Of a DNA stretch of 19,585 nucleotides, positions 1 through 11,599 are shown piece after piece (position 1 is the first letter of the stretch; each line of letters starts with the position of its first letter). The notes under the pieces are model-generated. The model saw only the letters and a program-made list of their open reading frames with translations. It ran no database searches and was not told the origin of the DNA. The stretch comes from Asterionellopsis glacialis (taxonomy: Eukaryota; Bacillariophyta; Plagiogrammaphyceae; Rhaphoneidales; Asterionellopsidaceae), in assembly GCA_014885115.2 (NCBI GenBank), contig WKLE02000242.1, positions 1 to 19,585 on the forward strand, in the 5' to 3' direction. A program made the translations under genes and the position numbers.

Positions 1-1173
1 CTTGTCCAATAGCATTAGATCTCTCAACAACCAACAAACAAGAGAGATCAATTCCATTTCCATTGCCACTGTTGATAACTTTTTTATGTCAAAACAAAGA
101 AACAATGAAATATTTGGAGCCTGCGTGCGCAAAATGGATTCTATTGTATTATTTACAGTATGTACCAGGCTCTATGCAAGAATTGTAAAGCTAGTAATCA
201 TGCTGTGGAAAATTATCGATGAACAGAAGAAGTACACCTCTCTTGTATTCATGTACCCTTTGACCTTCAGCTGCTCCCAAGCTGTCTTGTATGCATCATG
301 TTCTGCTTTTTCTTGTGATTTCCAAAAAAATTCTTGCCACGGCTTGTTGCACAGCAAATGATTACTCTTACTATGCCTTGACTGCACGATAATCTCTGTT
401 TGGTGTATGCAAGGATAGCACTTCACAGGTGCCTCAAGTCAAAGGGAAATGCAGGTGCTGTTCAGTTGTAGATGTTGTGATTGTCGTCGAGATGACATGG
501 TCATTGTCTAAAAAAATGATGGATGGAAACGAAAACTCGAAAGTCAAAAAGAGAAAAAATGCAGGGACAGATCAAAAATAAAAGCTCTTGGAGTTCGTGT
601 TCCATAATTCGCAAGCACAAAAATTACAACGCGCAATGATCAAAATTTCAAAATATTTTACGAGCTCTCACCAAAGAGAAGGATTCAATGCACTCACACA
701 AAGGCCGGTAACTCCAAAAGGATTGGATGCAACCTCTACTAGGAAGTGTTTTAAGGATAGCGCGACTCAATCCATCCAGAGTTACCGGATGTCAAATGCC
801 CAAAACAAGATCTGCCCCAGGCAAGCCTCTAACTTGAAGTTGAGAGTTCGTGTCCTGTACGTCCCACGGAGAATCTCTGGTAGGATCCTCCGGGTTTTTC
901 CCCCTTGTGTTTGTAAGTAGGACTTGCCCACCCTATTATTCTCTCTAGGAGAGGTCCTCTCTCTAGAGAGAGTCTGGTACCCCCAGTTACCCCTGGTATG
1001 GCCAAGGTCCAGTTGATCTTCGTACCAGGTACCTGGGTATTGTGGTACTTCACTATAAATTTCGATTTTCAGCCAAATCCCTGTTCCTGTCGTAATTTAT
1101 ATTTCTATTATTGTGAACAATTATTACTGTCGTCGTCAAATCAACAATTGTCTGCCCCTTTCTCTAGTGGACA
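1..1173. other. Non-coding left flank and upstream region of the plastid membrane protein gene
   Basis: No open frame here has recognisable protein content; the longest ones (for example 2-361 on plus and 172-426 on minus) lack motifs, and the minus one would have to start at GTG. The last 250 bases are rich in palindromic words: CTCTCTAGGAGAG and CTCTCTAGAGAG at about 941-970, and GTACCAGGTACCTGG at about 1022-1036. Similar GTAC-centred words recur in the other intergenic regions of the window. A plausible core promoter for the gene at 1174 lies near 1054. Confidence 0.6.
1054..1060 (+). promoter_or_regulatory. TATA-like box upstream of the plastid membrane protein gene
   Basis: The word TATAAAT lies 114 bases before the ATG at 1174, which would allow a 5' leader of roughly 85 bases. 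The assignment rests only on sequence resemblance and position; the surrounding DNA is AT-rich enough for chance matches. Confidence 0.3.
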
Positions 1174-2770
1174 ATGTCATTCAATATGATTTCGAGTAAA
1201 CTCGTGCTTGTCATCTTCATTGGATTATCAGTTGTTGATACAAGTAACGCATTTCAACCAATCAACCATTATGGTAACTTTCAATCAACACAAACTTTGT
1301 CAATTATTGGACAAGGACGTCATTCTCATGTTGCACAACAACGGTCGTCGTCATTGAATACATTTTGGCAAAAAGCTGCCGAAACTGTAGAAAGAAATTC
1401 GGATAGTGTAAGAAAAGTATTTTGGCAAAGAGCTGTTGATACAACGGAAAAAACTACTGGTAAAGCAGCTAGAAATAAAGGTGAGAATTTCTCTTGTCCT
1501 CTCTAGTTCGTAGAGTCTTTTTGTTTCAAACAACTGAAGAATGGTTCTTGTTTTTGACAAGTCTATAATTTACTTACCAAAATGATAACTTTTGATTTAT
1601 TACAAATACATTGATACATCATCTATGCTGTACTATATAGCTGCTGGTAAACTTAGTGGAAAGGCTGCTAAAACAGCCAAGGCAGGAAAAGTAGCCAAGG
1701 CGGGGAAAGCTGTCAAGGCAGGAAAAGTAGCCAAGGCAGGAAAGGCAGCTGCAGGTGCCAAGGCGGGAAAGGCAGCAGCTGTGGCCGCCGTTGCTGCAGC
1801 TACAAGTGTTACACTTCCAAGTTGGCAAGTTGTATCCGCGGTATGTATCCTCCCTACATGTTTGGGATTTTGGAAACGTGAATATGGTGTAAGTTATGCC
1901 TATGGGACAGCTACAGCTCTCACGTCAGGGTTGGTCTTCCGTGCTGTTGGAGGAGGATTATCATTCAATGCAAATAGTGTTGGTGGCGGTGTTGGTGGAT
2001 TAGCTGCTGCTGTTACAACGACTGGTGGATTAGCCGCTCTTCATGCCGGAGCTATTTTATTTTATGGTATACGTTTGAATTTATTCTTATTGTATCGTGA
2101 AATGTTCGTCAAACGTACCAAGGCTGCTACAGATGCTATTGAAGCAAGAGCTACCAAGGGTGAAACGAATCGCTTTGCCGCCCGGACACCGTTTATTTTA
2201 TCATGTGCCTACTTGTATTACGGATTATGTGCACCACTCTTTATTACAGCTCAACTTGGACTTGTGAAACCACTTGCGAAATGGGTAGACCTTGTCCTGA
2301 AGGTACTGATTGGTACTACCTGGTTTGGATTTATTTTAGGTGCCTTGGGTGATTTTCAGAAAAGTGTCACCAAGGCATGGAAGGGTGAAAAACATTTAGT
2401 GACTGGAGGGATTTATAGATTCTTCCGTCATCCAAACTATACTGGTGAACAAATTGCATGGACGGCCAATTGCTTGGCAGGATTAGTGGGTGCTGTGGTG
2501 GAAGAGGGCACTGTGAAAAAGTTAAGTTTGGTGGGGTATGTTGTAAGCAGTTTATTAGGTATGGTGGGCATTGACTTTGTATTGGCCAATGCTACCAATG
2601 GATTGGAAAATAAACAACGAGAAACGTATGGTAAACTTCCAGAATATCAAGAATGGATGAAACGCAGTTGGTCAGGATGGAAAGTTGAATCCAGAACAAA
2701 AGAAGAAAGTCATGAAGAACCACATTTGGAAGTCAATGATACACCCGAAGAATCTGGATCTGGAATTTAA
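1174..2770 (+). CDS. Plastid-targeted multi-pass membrane protein, DUF1295/steroid-5-alpha-reductase-like C-terminus
   Basis: Two exons, 1174-1480 and 1641-2770, join in phase 1 to give 478 residues. Seen: a hydrophobic signal peptide (about 8-21) followed by S-N-A|F-Q-P near residues 24-29, with Phe right after the predicted cleavage site. This matches the ASAFAP motif that directs diatom proteins through the ER-surrounded plastid envelope. A Ser/Thr/basic stretch to about residue 105 looks like the transit peptide and holds a doubled FWQ(K/R)A motif. A Lys/Ala/Gly repeat covers about 106-156. About seven hydrophobic segments follow (near 163-179, 188-204, 219-254, 286-309, 318-339, 373-389, 397-419). 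The motif GIYRFFRHPNYTGE at 359-372 is the family signature (G-x-[YW]-R-x-x-RHPNY-x-GE), and the end matches the usual E-Y-x-W tail. Family members are membrane reductases or methyltransferase-like enzymes; the substrate here is unknown. The acidic C-tail (about 453-478) is non-conserved. Convergent with GAPDH, 271 bases apart. Confidence 0.8.
1481..1640 (+). other. Intron (160 nt, GT-AG) in the plastid membrane protein gene
   Basis: The donor is AAAG|GTGAGA at 1481 and the acceptor is CTATATAG at 1633-1640. Without splicing the first frame stops at 1504-1506. With splicing the split codon g|ct becomes Ala and the frame continues into the Lys-Ala-Gly repeat. The phase agreement (one base left over upstream, two supplied downstream) supports these borders. 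A different acceptor a few bases away would break the frame. Confidence 0.75.
1676..1774 (+). repeat. 18-bp coding tandem repeat encoding Ala-Lys-Ala-Gly-Lys units
   Basis: Near-identical 18-base units of the form GCCAAGGCAGGAAAAGTA lie at 1676, 1694, 1712 and 1730; a fifth lies at 1757 after a 9-base spacer. Each encodes (A/V)KAGK(V/A). The units differ by only a few bases, so the expansion looks recent or homogenised. They sit just after the intron, between the transit peptide and the first membrane segment. Confidence 0.9.
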
Positions 2771-3041
2771 TGATACAAAAATATGCTCCTCATGACAAAA
2801 CTAATGATATCTCATTTTCCAAAAGTACATCAATATAGACAGGTGTATAACACAATCAATTAAAGACAAAGCTATACAAAGCTATTATGAATTAGCTATG
2901 ATATAAACATAAAACAATTTTGTAAAGGCTGCATTGCGTTTGTTTTGAATATTCAACACAGAACATGTCTATGACGGCGTCGACCCCCAATCATATCGAG
3001 ATTTGAAAAGGAATGCGTCAACAACTTAAAAATTGCCAAGA
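2771..3041. other. Short intergenic spacer between convergent genes
   Basis: This 271-base AT-rich spacer holds the 3' ends of the plastid membrane protein gene (plus) and GAPDH (minus). No hairpin terminator or clear polyadenylation word could be assigned, as is usual for diatom-like genes. Confidence 0.5.
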
Positions 3042-4067
<1,026 letters not shown>

Positions 4068-4243
4068 TTAGCTTGTGGGATTGCGTGCACGAAATAAATA
4101 TAAGATTGTCTGTTGAAGAATGCAATGCTCGAAATTGAAAGTGCAGGAATATCGGGGGACAGGGCGAGGAAATCTTTTTGGATTTGTTCTTTCGTTCCTC
4201 TTCGTAGATCTTTTTCTATCTCGAACCTGCGGTACAGATCTGG

Positions 4244-4296
4244 TAGTCCTAAACGTTCGGTACTTGTAGGGTTCTCATCGATCAGGGACAAATAAG
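4244..4296. repeat. Direct repeat, copy A, upstream of GAPDH
   Basis: About 50 bases starting TAGTCCTAAACGTTCGG and ending GACAAATAAG match a second copy 145 bases to the right. A 22-base core, 4258-4279, is identical in both copies. On the GAPDH coding strand it lies about 200-250 bases before the start codon. Confidence 0.85.
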
Positions 4297-4388
4297 AAGA
4301 TACCGGTACAGGTACATTAGCTTGTAATTACCGGTACTTGCACTTAAGTAGGTAACTGGCGTTTGTTCATTGGATACTTTGTACCAGC

Positions 4389-4439
4389 TAGTCGTAAACG
4401 TGCGGTACTTGTAGGGTTCTCATCAGTGACACAAATAAT
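4389..4439. repeat. Direct repeat, copy B, upstream of GAPDH
   Basis: Second copy of the upstream element, starting TAGTCGTAAACGTGCGG. The identical 22-base core lies at 4403-4424. Differences from copy A are a few substitutions and a small indel in the segment after the core. Both copies are followed by a CCGGTAC word, so the duplicated unit may be longer but more diverged. Confidence 0.85.
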
Positions 4440-5249
4440 AGATCCGGTACATTGAACATACCTACATTGCAAGATACCTTACGGTACAGGTAGGACCTAC
4501 AGTAGATACAGCACTCTACGATGGTCGGGTTCGACTTTGTCGGGTCGAATATTATTCGAAAAGTTGCTAGGTACGTAGGACACTACGTACAGGTACGGTA
4601 GTACCTGGTACAGTGATAGGTTACTCACTAACTAGAGTCTGCCGGTAGAATGCAGTCCGCTCCTGGAAACAAGGACATGGCTGTTCTTGACCATGCTTGG
4701 CTTTCTTTTTTGAAAACCACATACTGACATGCTTGATGTCAAGCACATGAGCTTCTGTTGTAATCGTTCATGTAACTCGTATATCTTTTATTCTGCAGAA
4801 AATGCAAATTTAAACACGTTTTTGACACAGTCAGAATAATCACAATTTTTTTCAAGCTTGATTGTGCTTGTAATTTGACGATTTGTCAAGCTTTAAAAAA
4901 AAGTTATCGAAATGAGCCTAAAAATGAGCGCGGAATGTACTGTCTGTACAAGTTAGAACTTTTAATTCCTGAAATTAACAACCCTGTCCCTAGCTGTTTT
5001 GAAATATTTCTCAGCTTGAAAGGTATACATTGCGTGTTGTCGGTCAAGACTTGTTAAATTTGACTACACTACGGGAATATCTTTAAGTATAGTCCTATCC
5101 TTGAGTGTTTGATAAACTTGCATGTTGCGGGTATTTTCTGATGATAGAATCGTTTAAAAATATGCGGTTGTAAAGATGGAAGCTAACATTTTTAAAATGC
5201 GTGTAATATGTTGTGATCTATCAATAATAAAGTGATGCCTAATTTTACT

Positions 5250-8200
5250 TTAAGCTATAGGTTGAAGGATGATATCGTCAATCAACAAGACAGAACCAGG
5301 TTTTCCACCACAGAAGATAGGACGAAGAAGAGTTAAATTTGTACCAACAACTTGGTCAGTGAATGTAAAGGTTGTTTCAAATTGATTCCATTCATTTTCT
5401 TTCCAATTTTTTTCCATATTACGATCTACGACATAAAAGAAATTATGTGATTTATGATTTTGCATGGTATGGATACGAATGATAGGACAATCAAAACCTT
5501 TACAGGAAGGATAACCCTCTCCAGTGGCTTGGTCGTACATTTTAGTTTTGAAGGACATGCGCCATACACGACCTTCGGTAGCACAAGAACGATCGATTGA
5601 ATTAGGGTGAACACCTCGTACCCATCTGTTACGATTGTAAGCCTTGAGAGCATATCCAGAACCATCGGCACCAGGACTTTCTATTCCTACTGCATTAGCC
5701 CAACCATGCCATCCACTTGACTTCCCAAATTGGTAGTTCTGAGGACTAAAGTTCTTACTGCATACATCAGTGGGTGATGATGTTGGTACAAGTGAAACAC
5801 TCGGTGCTAATGATGGAGAAGCGGATGGTTCTTGTGTGTAAACCTTGGTTATGCGAGCATTGTCAATGATGTATTGACCAATTCCTCTACGAAGATTGAT
5901 AAAAGCTGTTGTGTAGAGAAAAGTGGTAATAAAAAAAATGACAATAAGTTAGCAATTTTGAACGTATATGGTGTGACTTTTGAAGTCTCGATTAAAGAAG
6001 TACTGTACTTTATATACAGTACGGTATTCGAAAGGCTGCTTATATGTCTGAGACCTGTCAATAAAAGTCATGTGAGCGCCATGTAGTTTGTGCTTACCTT
6101 TGTCTGCAGATGCGCCGTGGGAGGAGATTTTGAAGGTTTTCTTGATAGTATTGAATTCACCGTTGGTCTTGTAGTCTACAGTACTACCTAGACCTTGCCA
6201 TGAGTTCCTGAGTCCATCTCCATTCCAATGAGAAAATTGCATATCCACATACGGACAAGAACGGCCATTATGACAGGCTTGTGCAAGGTTTCCTTGATTG
6301 TCAACAAGTTTGTAAGAAAGTTCAAGTTCCCACAAACTTCCATCGACAAGACAACTTGTATCAATAGGATACACCACAGAGTCAGCATGATGATGTCTTC
6401 GATGGGTAGTCTTAAGAGCCTTGGCGCTACTGTCCCATGTGATTCCAGAACGAATGTCTTGCCATCCTTCAATTCCATTGCTAAAGTCCCCATTCTTGAT
6501 CAGTTCATCACAACGAGTATCGAATGGGGACGGTTCCACGATAATGACGTCGCCTTCCTTGATGTGATTTTCACATTTTGGAGGAGGTAGGAATTTAGGC
6601 ACTGCATAATCAGGGTATACCGTATTTCCTAATTCATTGACAAAGTGTACAGTGAATTTACCAGCTGGAAGTGCTGTTCCAAAAGTGGCATGGTTAAAGG
6701 GCCACCTGAAGCTACCCCTGTTGAGAGTTCGCTCAATAGTCATTGTTTTGCCATCAGTATCAGTAACAATCATTGTGAGTCCTTCCCAACGATCGGCTGA
6801 GCTTGTTATTATGTTGACAGTACGCAGGCAGGTATCCTCGCACCAATCAAGACATCCATTACTTGTAGGTACACAGTTTACACCTGTGAGTGTCGTGAGC
6901 TTGGGGCTAACAAGGAACCCAGGTGCACCTGTTGGACTGAAGCTAGCTGTAGAGTCTTCAATAGCAAAGTCGTCAAGACGTCCTTCATTTGAGTTCTGGG
7001 AAGGGCAAGCATCAATCTTTTTTACACCGTCTTGAATAAAAACATCTTCAAAGTAGTGAGGAGCTGCATAAACTGGAGTGAAGATTTGCATACCTTCGGT
7101 GACAATCGCAGTTGATCCTCCACATCGAGTTTCGTCTGGAAGGAACCGAGAAAATGTTACATTTTTCAATGTTGTTCCCAAAGCCTTGTTAGACCACATT
7201 TGCAACTTTGTTGGATGGATTGACATGCCGTATAGTCCAGGGCTGTGGCCACACCATACAGGCCTTTCGATACCTTTCGATAAACCGATGACTTGGGAGT
7301 TTTCAAAAATGATATCGTCGGCACGGTTGATTCTGATGCCACGTCGACCATTGTCAGCAATGAGAGCATTAGTGAACTTCAAATTCCTAGACGCATGAAG
7401 AAAAAGACCTTCACCTGCATTTCGGTAAACCTTGAGATCTTCAAAAAGAGCCATTCCAGTTGGCTGCCATCCTGGAGGGTAAACAGTGAAAGCAAAATGA
7501 TGGGAGCTATGTACACTGTTGTTCTTGAATTCCCCGAGATTTGAAATCAAAGGGTTGAGATTTGGGCTTTGGTATTTGCTAGGTCCTCTTATAGATCGAT
7601 GGGTTTCAAACCAATACCCGTGAACATCACTACCAGCTGCGACATTATCGTAGCTGCCCAAAAATGAAAGTTCAAAAGACAACTGTTAGAAACCTGCTCA
7701 GGGGTGAACTATTCGAAAATTGCAACAATATACGCTATCGCAACGGGAATACACTTACAAGTTATTAACGGGATTGGAAATCCAGAAAACACTTGGACTT
7801 CTATCGGTTTCAGACCTACTACTTTTGACTAGTCGGGTTGAACGCTTGATGCCGGCCCCCAAGTTTCCACGGAATGTATTATCCATTTCGCCACCATCTT
7901 CAAGAAAAAAACAATGACCAAAAGTGTCATATGCAACATTTTCCTCCATTGTTACGTTGTGAGATCCATGTACCACGTAGCAACGCTGGTTTGATTGTCT
8001 TACAACATTTTTCTTCACGAGACTGCCTTCCACTGATTCGCACATGTGGAAGTGTACTGGGTATTTTCCCAGGTTACCTTGTTGGCCAAAGTTTTTTATC
8101 TCGACTCCTTCGAGATGTTGAGCAATATCTGGTGTGTGGATAAATATTAAATGACCTCCAATCAAATCGTCTCCTGTGTCATCGTCTGCTTCAAATACGA

Positions 8201-9989
8201 CTGGACGGTTGAGCAGGGCAACTTCTACAGCAAAGTCGGGACTGTCTGCCAAGGTGATAGGTTTCTTGATTTCATCTGTTAGGTAGATGATACCTCTGGA
8301 AGGGTCAGAACCGGCAACTGTTGCTACTTGATGGTCTCTGTTGTATCGAGTATGGGAGGTGATAAGGATCTCATTCCCAGGCGTGCCCCAACAGGCAGCG
8401 GCTTTTTTGGAAACAACAATTGCATCCCTTGGGGGTGGAGGTACATCCGGAACAAGCTCGATATCATCGATCTCGAGGACAGAATTGGCGGGTCCACCAA
8501 CAATGATTGGTCTGAACAGTATAATATTTTCTCTGAGTGATTTGGGCATGGTGAACGTAGTTGAAAACTGATTCCAAGTATCAGCATTACTTTTATCCCA
8601 TACCATTGCTGTATCTCTGATGTTGGTAAACCGATGTCTAGGCAGTGAGGAATGCATAGTATGGAGGCGAACAAATGGGCATTCTACAGTACCCGGTAGG
8701 GAAGGATCGCAATCAATCGGATCTCCGCTAAGCTGGTCATACATTCGGGCTTTGAATTTAAATCGCCAGGTTGACCCTTCCGTGAAGCAATGCCTATCCA
8801 GAAAGTTTGGATGGATTCCTCGAACCCATCTATTGCGGTTCCAGGCTTTGAGGGCGTAGCCTGTACCATCGGCTCCAGGACTTGTAATTCCAACTGGGTT
8901 AGCCCAGCCCCACCACCAACTATGGATACCTTCTTGGTACTTGAGCCTGTTTCTTCCTTCAAACCTGTTGGTGCTACAACCTGCGGGAATTGGTTCAGTA
9001 GCGCTATTGATATTGCCACTTGAGGAAATGTCAGCAAGTTTCTCCCAGGCAGGACATGTAGCATCATATCCATGAATATCAAGCTTGCCTCCAGCTACCG
9101 CGATGGGCTTTTTCCCGGCTGTACATTGTCCATTTTTACAGGCGTGAGCATTTTGTGCGGGAGGTACAAACTTGATTTCTTCATCTCCATAAAGATGAAC
9201 CTTTACTTTATTGGTAGGTATAGGCACATCAATCTTGAAGGTACCAAAGACAAGGACAAACTTGGTGTGGAGAGTAACTGAAGCTTCTGGAGGTACATAC
9301 AACTTTCCTTCGATCCGAAGACCAAAAGGAAACTCCAGAGTAGATCCATCTGTAGTATCAACGTAAATGCATTCACCACATGGAACCGTGACATTTTGTC
9401 CTTCAGGAGTTTCATCAATAAGAGTGGAGAGGCTCTTGACAGTACAATTTGCGTTTTCAATATCTTCATTGCACTTCAGAGGATGAAACATCATGTCACA
9501 CATGCTGCCATCCTTCATAAGGTGATCATCGAGCATAGGCATGAGGTTACGGCTTGAAGGAGCTTGGTCTGCCTCTTCTTCCGCAAAATCTTGGGCCAAA
9601 AGAGCAGCTTCATCTTCATCTTCAATGAAATCCGTGACATCACTAAATTGAAAGCGGTCATCAAAACCATCCTCTTCCAGCTTACTTTCGGGATCATCTG
9701 GATCGACACCTTCTTCTGCATCGATTTTCGTCAATAGCAGGTTAACTTCTTCTTGGTCTTCAATGCCAATCCTTTCTGCTTCTTCGGTCTCCTCATCGAC
9801 GAAGTTATCGCCTTCCATAAAATCTTCAACAACAAATTCTTCCTTCTCTGCTTCTGTTAAATTTTCTGCATTGAATAACTGAGCCATTTGACGATGACTA
9901 CGGAGATTCTTTGCTTCAACAGCAAAAGGATGCAAGATAAACAAGAGGAAAGCAAGGCATAGCCCAGCGCGTTTGGATACCAGTAACAT
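5250..9989 (-). CDS. Secreted G8-domain/parallel beta-helix protein (CEMIP/TMEM2-like) with three carbohydrate-binding-like domains
   Basis: Three exons, 9989-7759, 7653-6098 and 5905-5250, join in phases 2 and 1 to give 1480 residues. Domains in order: signal peptide 1-26; acidic region about 44-141; RNL at 147-149 (an RXL processing motif in diatom wall proteins); G8 domain about 170-320, ending VAGGKLDIHG at 298-307; lectin-like domain about 335-515 ending in SVLEIDDIEL; right-handed beta-helix about 525-1000 with KYPVHFHMC (642-650), YDTFGHCFFLEDGGE (687-701) and FWISNPVNN (735-743); Cys cluster 1004-1019; CBM4/9-like domain about 1125-1285 starting LIKNGDFSNGIEGW; Ser/Pro linker 1288-1309; and a second copy of the first lectin-like domain, 1310-1480. 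G8/beta-helix proteins include animal CEMIP (hyaluronan depolymerisation). Here I infer an extracellular polysaccharide-binding or -cleaving protein of the cell wall or mucilage; the substrate is unknown. No membrane anchor is visible after the signal peptide. The ATG at 9989 was chosen because it directly precedes the signal peptide. Confidence 0.87.
5906..6097 (-). other. Intron 2 (192 nt, GT-AG) of the G8-protein gene
   Basis: On the minus strand the donor is GACAAAG|GTAAGC (intron starts at 6097) and the acceptor is CTACACAACAG (ends at 5906). Splicing rejoins a CBM4/9-like domain, giving ASADK-A-FINLRRG and then the expected final strand YIIDNARIT. Reading through instead gives a stop at 5949 and loses that strand. 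The phase (1+2) fits exactly. Confidence 0.85.
7654..7758 (-). other. Intron 1 (105 nt, GT-AG) of the G8-protein gene
   Basis: On the minus strand the donor is AACTT|GTAAGT, matching the consensus, and the acceptor is TTTTTGGGCAG. The spliced product reads FWISNPVNN-F-YDNVAAGS, which continues the CEMIP-type pattern of a tryptophan strand, an Asn-rich turn and then NxAAGS. The phase (2+1) fits. Unspliced reading hits TAA within the donor. Confidence 0.87.
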
Positions 9990-10161
9990 GGTGAAATACT
10001 TAGAACAACTGACTGTGCCTATTTCTTCTGCAATGTAGACTGTTCAGTCTTAAACTTGCACCCAGTTCAAAATTTATGTGCCGATCGAACATATTTCCAA
10101 AACTTTGCCTCGCTGCATGATTTAGTAAAATAGCAGCGACGTAATGCTCAGCACTATCAAG

Positions 10162-10167
10162 TATATA
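10162..10167 (-). promoter_or_regulatory. TATA-like box upstream of the G8-protein gene
   Basis: The word TATATA, within CATTATATAC on the minus strand, lies about 175 bases before the ATG at 9989. It is assigned only by resemblance and position, and AT-rich flanks make chance likely. Confidence 0.2.
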
Positions 10168-11551
10168 ATGATCTTTCAATGCTGGTAGCAAACTTGTAGG
10201 AATGAACGCGATCTGTCATAGTTAATCTAATGCCATTCATATGCCCTCCAGGTTGAATATATTGTGTGTTTAGTGTTATTTCCTTGGTATTTAATAAAAA
10301 TGTGCGGGATAAAACAGCTTTGCCAACGAGTACCGGATGCCCAAAACTGATGATTTCTTCAGAAAGAGGCAATGCTTAATTGTCGCAATTAGACACGAAA
10401 TGCATTTTCTCATGAAAAAATCCTCAAGTGCAGAAATGGATTCGTACTCGAAAAATGGTAGGACGAAAAATTATTATGTTGTCTGGCGGCCTTTCGAATT
10501 GTACTCTCTAGAGAGAGTCTGCTTTGCTTTACTTTACGGAAATCCAATTATAGACAGTGCCTGATACTCCATCAAGACATCAGATGATATTAAATTTGAT
10601 GAATGTCCGATAGACATACTTTAGGAGAAATTGCAAGGGATGAACAACATAAGTATTCTGTAGACAGTGATATTGAAGGCATAAATCTCGAAATTGTAGA
10701 ATAGACATACTAATACAGAGAAATCGTCCCTAGCTAAAGGGCGATTATTAATAATTATTGTTAAAGTATTACAGTACCAGGGAGATGATATTCATTGTCA
10801 TGTTCTTTAAAGGAGATAGTAGCAAGTATGTAAGCGGATCACTCGTCATAGTATGACAAAGACTGATCCATTGCAAATAGTCTGGCAGGTGAAATAATAA
10901 AAATGTACGTTGTGAAATAAAGCACAATAGGATCTATAGTAATAGATCACAGTTGAATTAATGGTGCACCTGGTACCAGGTACAACAAATTGCTATACCT
11001 GGTACTGTACTTTATTTTTTCACTTGCACCTTACATAATTCAGATGGGGAACAGAAAGCTACATAATTTTCTCGGATGTGATATAGTACCTGGATATATG
11101 TAGACTACTGACTTGGTGGTTAGTACCTGTATGCCTATAGTTAGTAACTCATTTTGGGCATAATTCTCACTCAATCCCTTATGTACACGTTTTTGTAAAA
11201 ATCAAAATATAACGAGAAGAAAGAATATAGCCTCTTCTACTACTGGCTCCATTGAGACTTCTTTCGTGGTCTACTTCTGTAGGGCTTACCGCATTTGTAA
11301 GTACCTGGTATGCATTATTGATTAATATTACTGTGACATTCTAGGTGCGACCAGTAATTGTTCTTAATACAATGTAAATATCCTTCCTACGTACGGTAGC
11401 ATTTTGCCTGTTCGTGTCTGTAGTAGCACTTCCTTGTGTTCGATGTTACTGAGTAACAGGTTCGGTTTGTACCGGGTTCCATTACTGTACTTATATATTG
11501 AAAAGCGTGCTGGTACCATGAGAGCTGTATTTATGATACAGATGGGGAACG

Positions 11552-11599
11552 AATAATGCCCACAAGGAATTATGCCCACAAGGAATTATGCCCACAAGT
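11552..11599. repeat. 16-bp tandem repeat, three copies
   Basis: Three adjacent units of AATTATGCCCACAAGG lie at 11552-11567, 11568-11583 and 11584-11599; the first and last each carry one change. A further partial TATTATGCCC follows near 11603. The unit's GAATTATGCCCA also occurs in inverted orientation at 11155-11166. Confidence 0.95.

Noticed and set aside
172..426. Minus frame with a coding-like middle (KPWQEFFWKSQEK)
   Set aside because: It starts at GTG, has no upstream exon with a usable donor, and ends in an unconvincing tail. Not enough to call a gene.
588..1053. Frames on both strands at 588-920 and 829-1053
   Set aside because: No motifs, biased by palindromic non-coding repeats, and on opposite strands over the same DNA.
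4521..4560. GGGTTCGAC word resembling a tRNA B-box
   Set aside because: The rest of the B-box consensus is missing and no acceptor, anticodon or D-arm pairing could be drawn around it.
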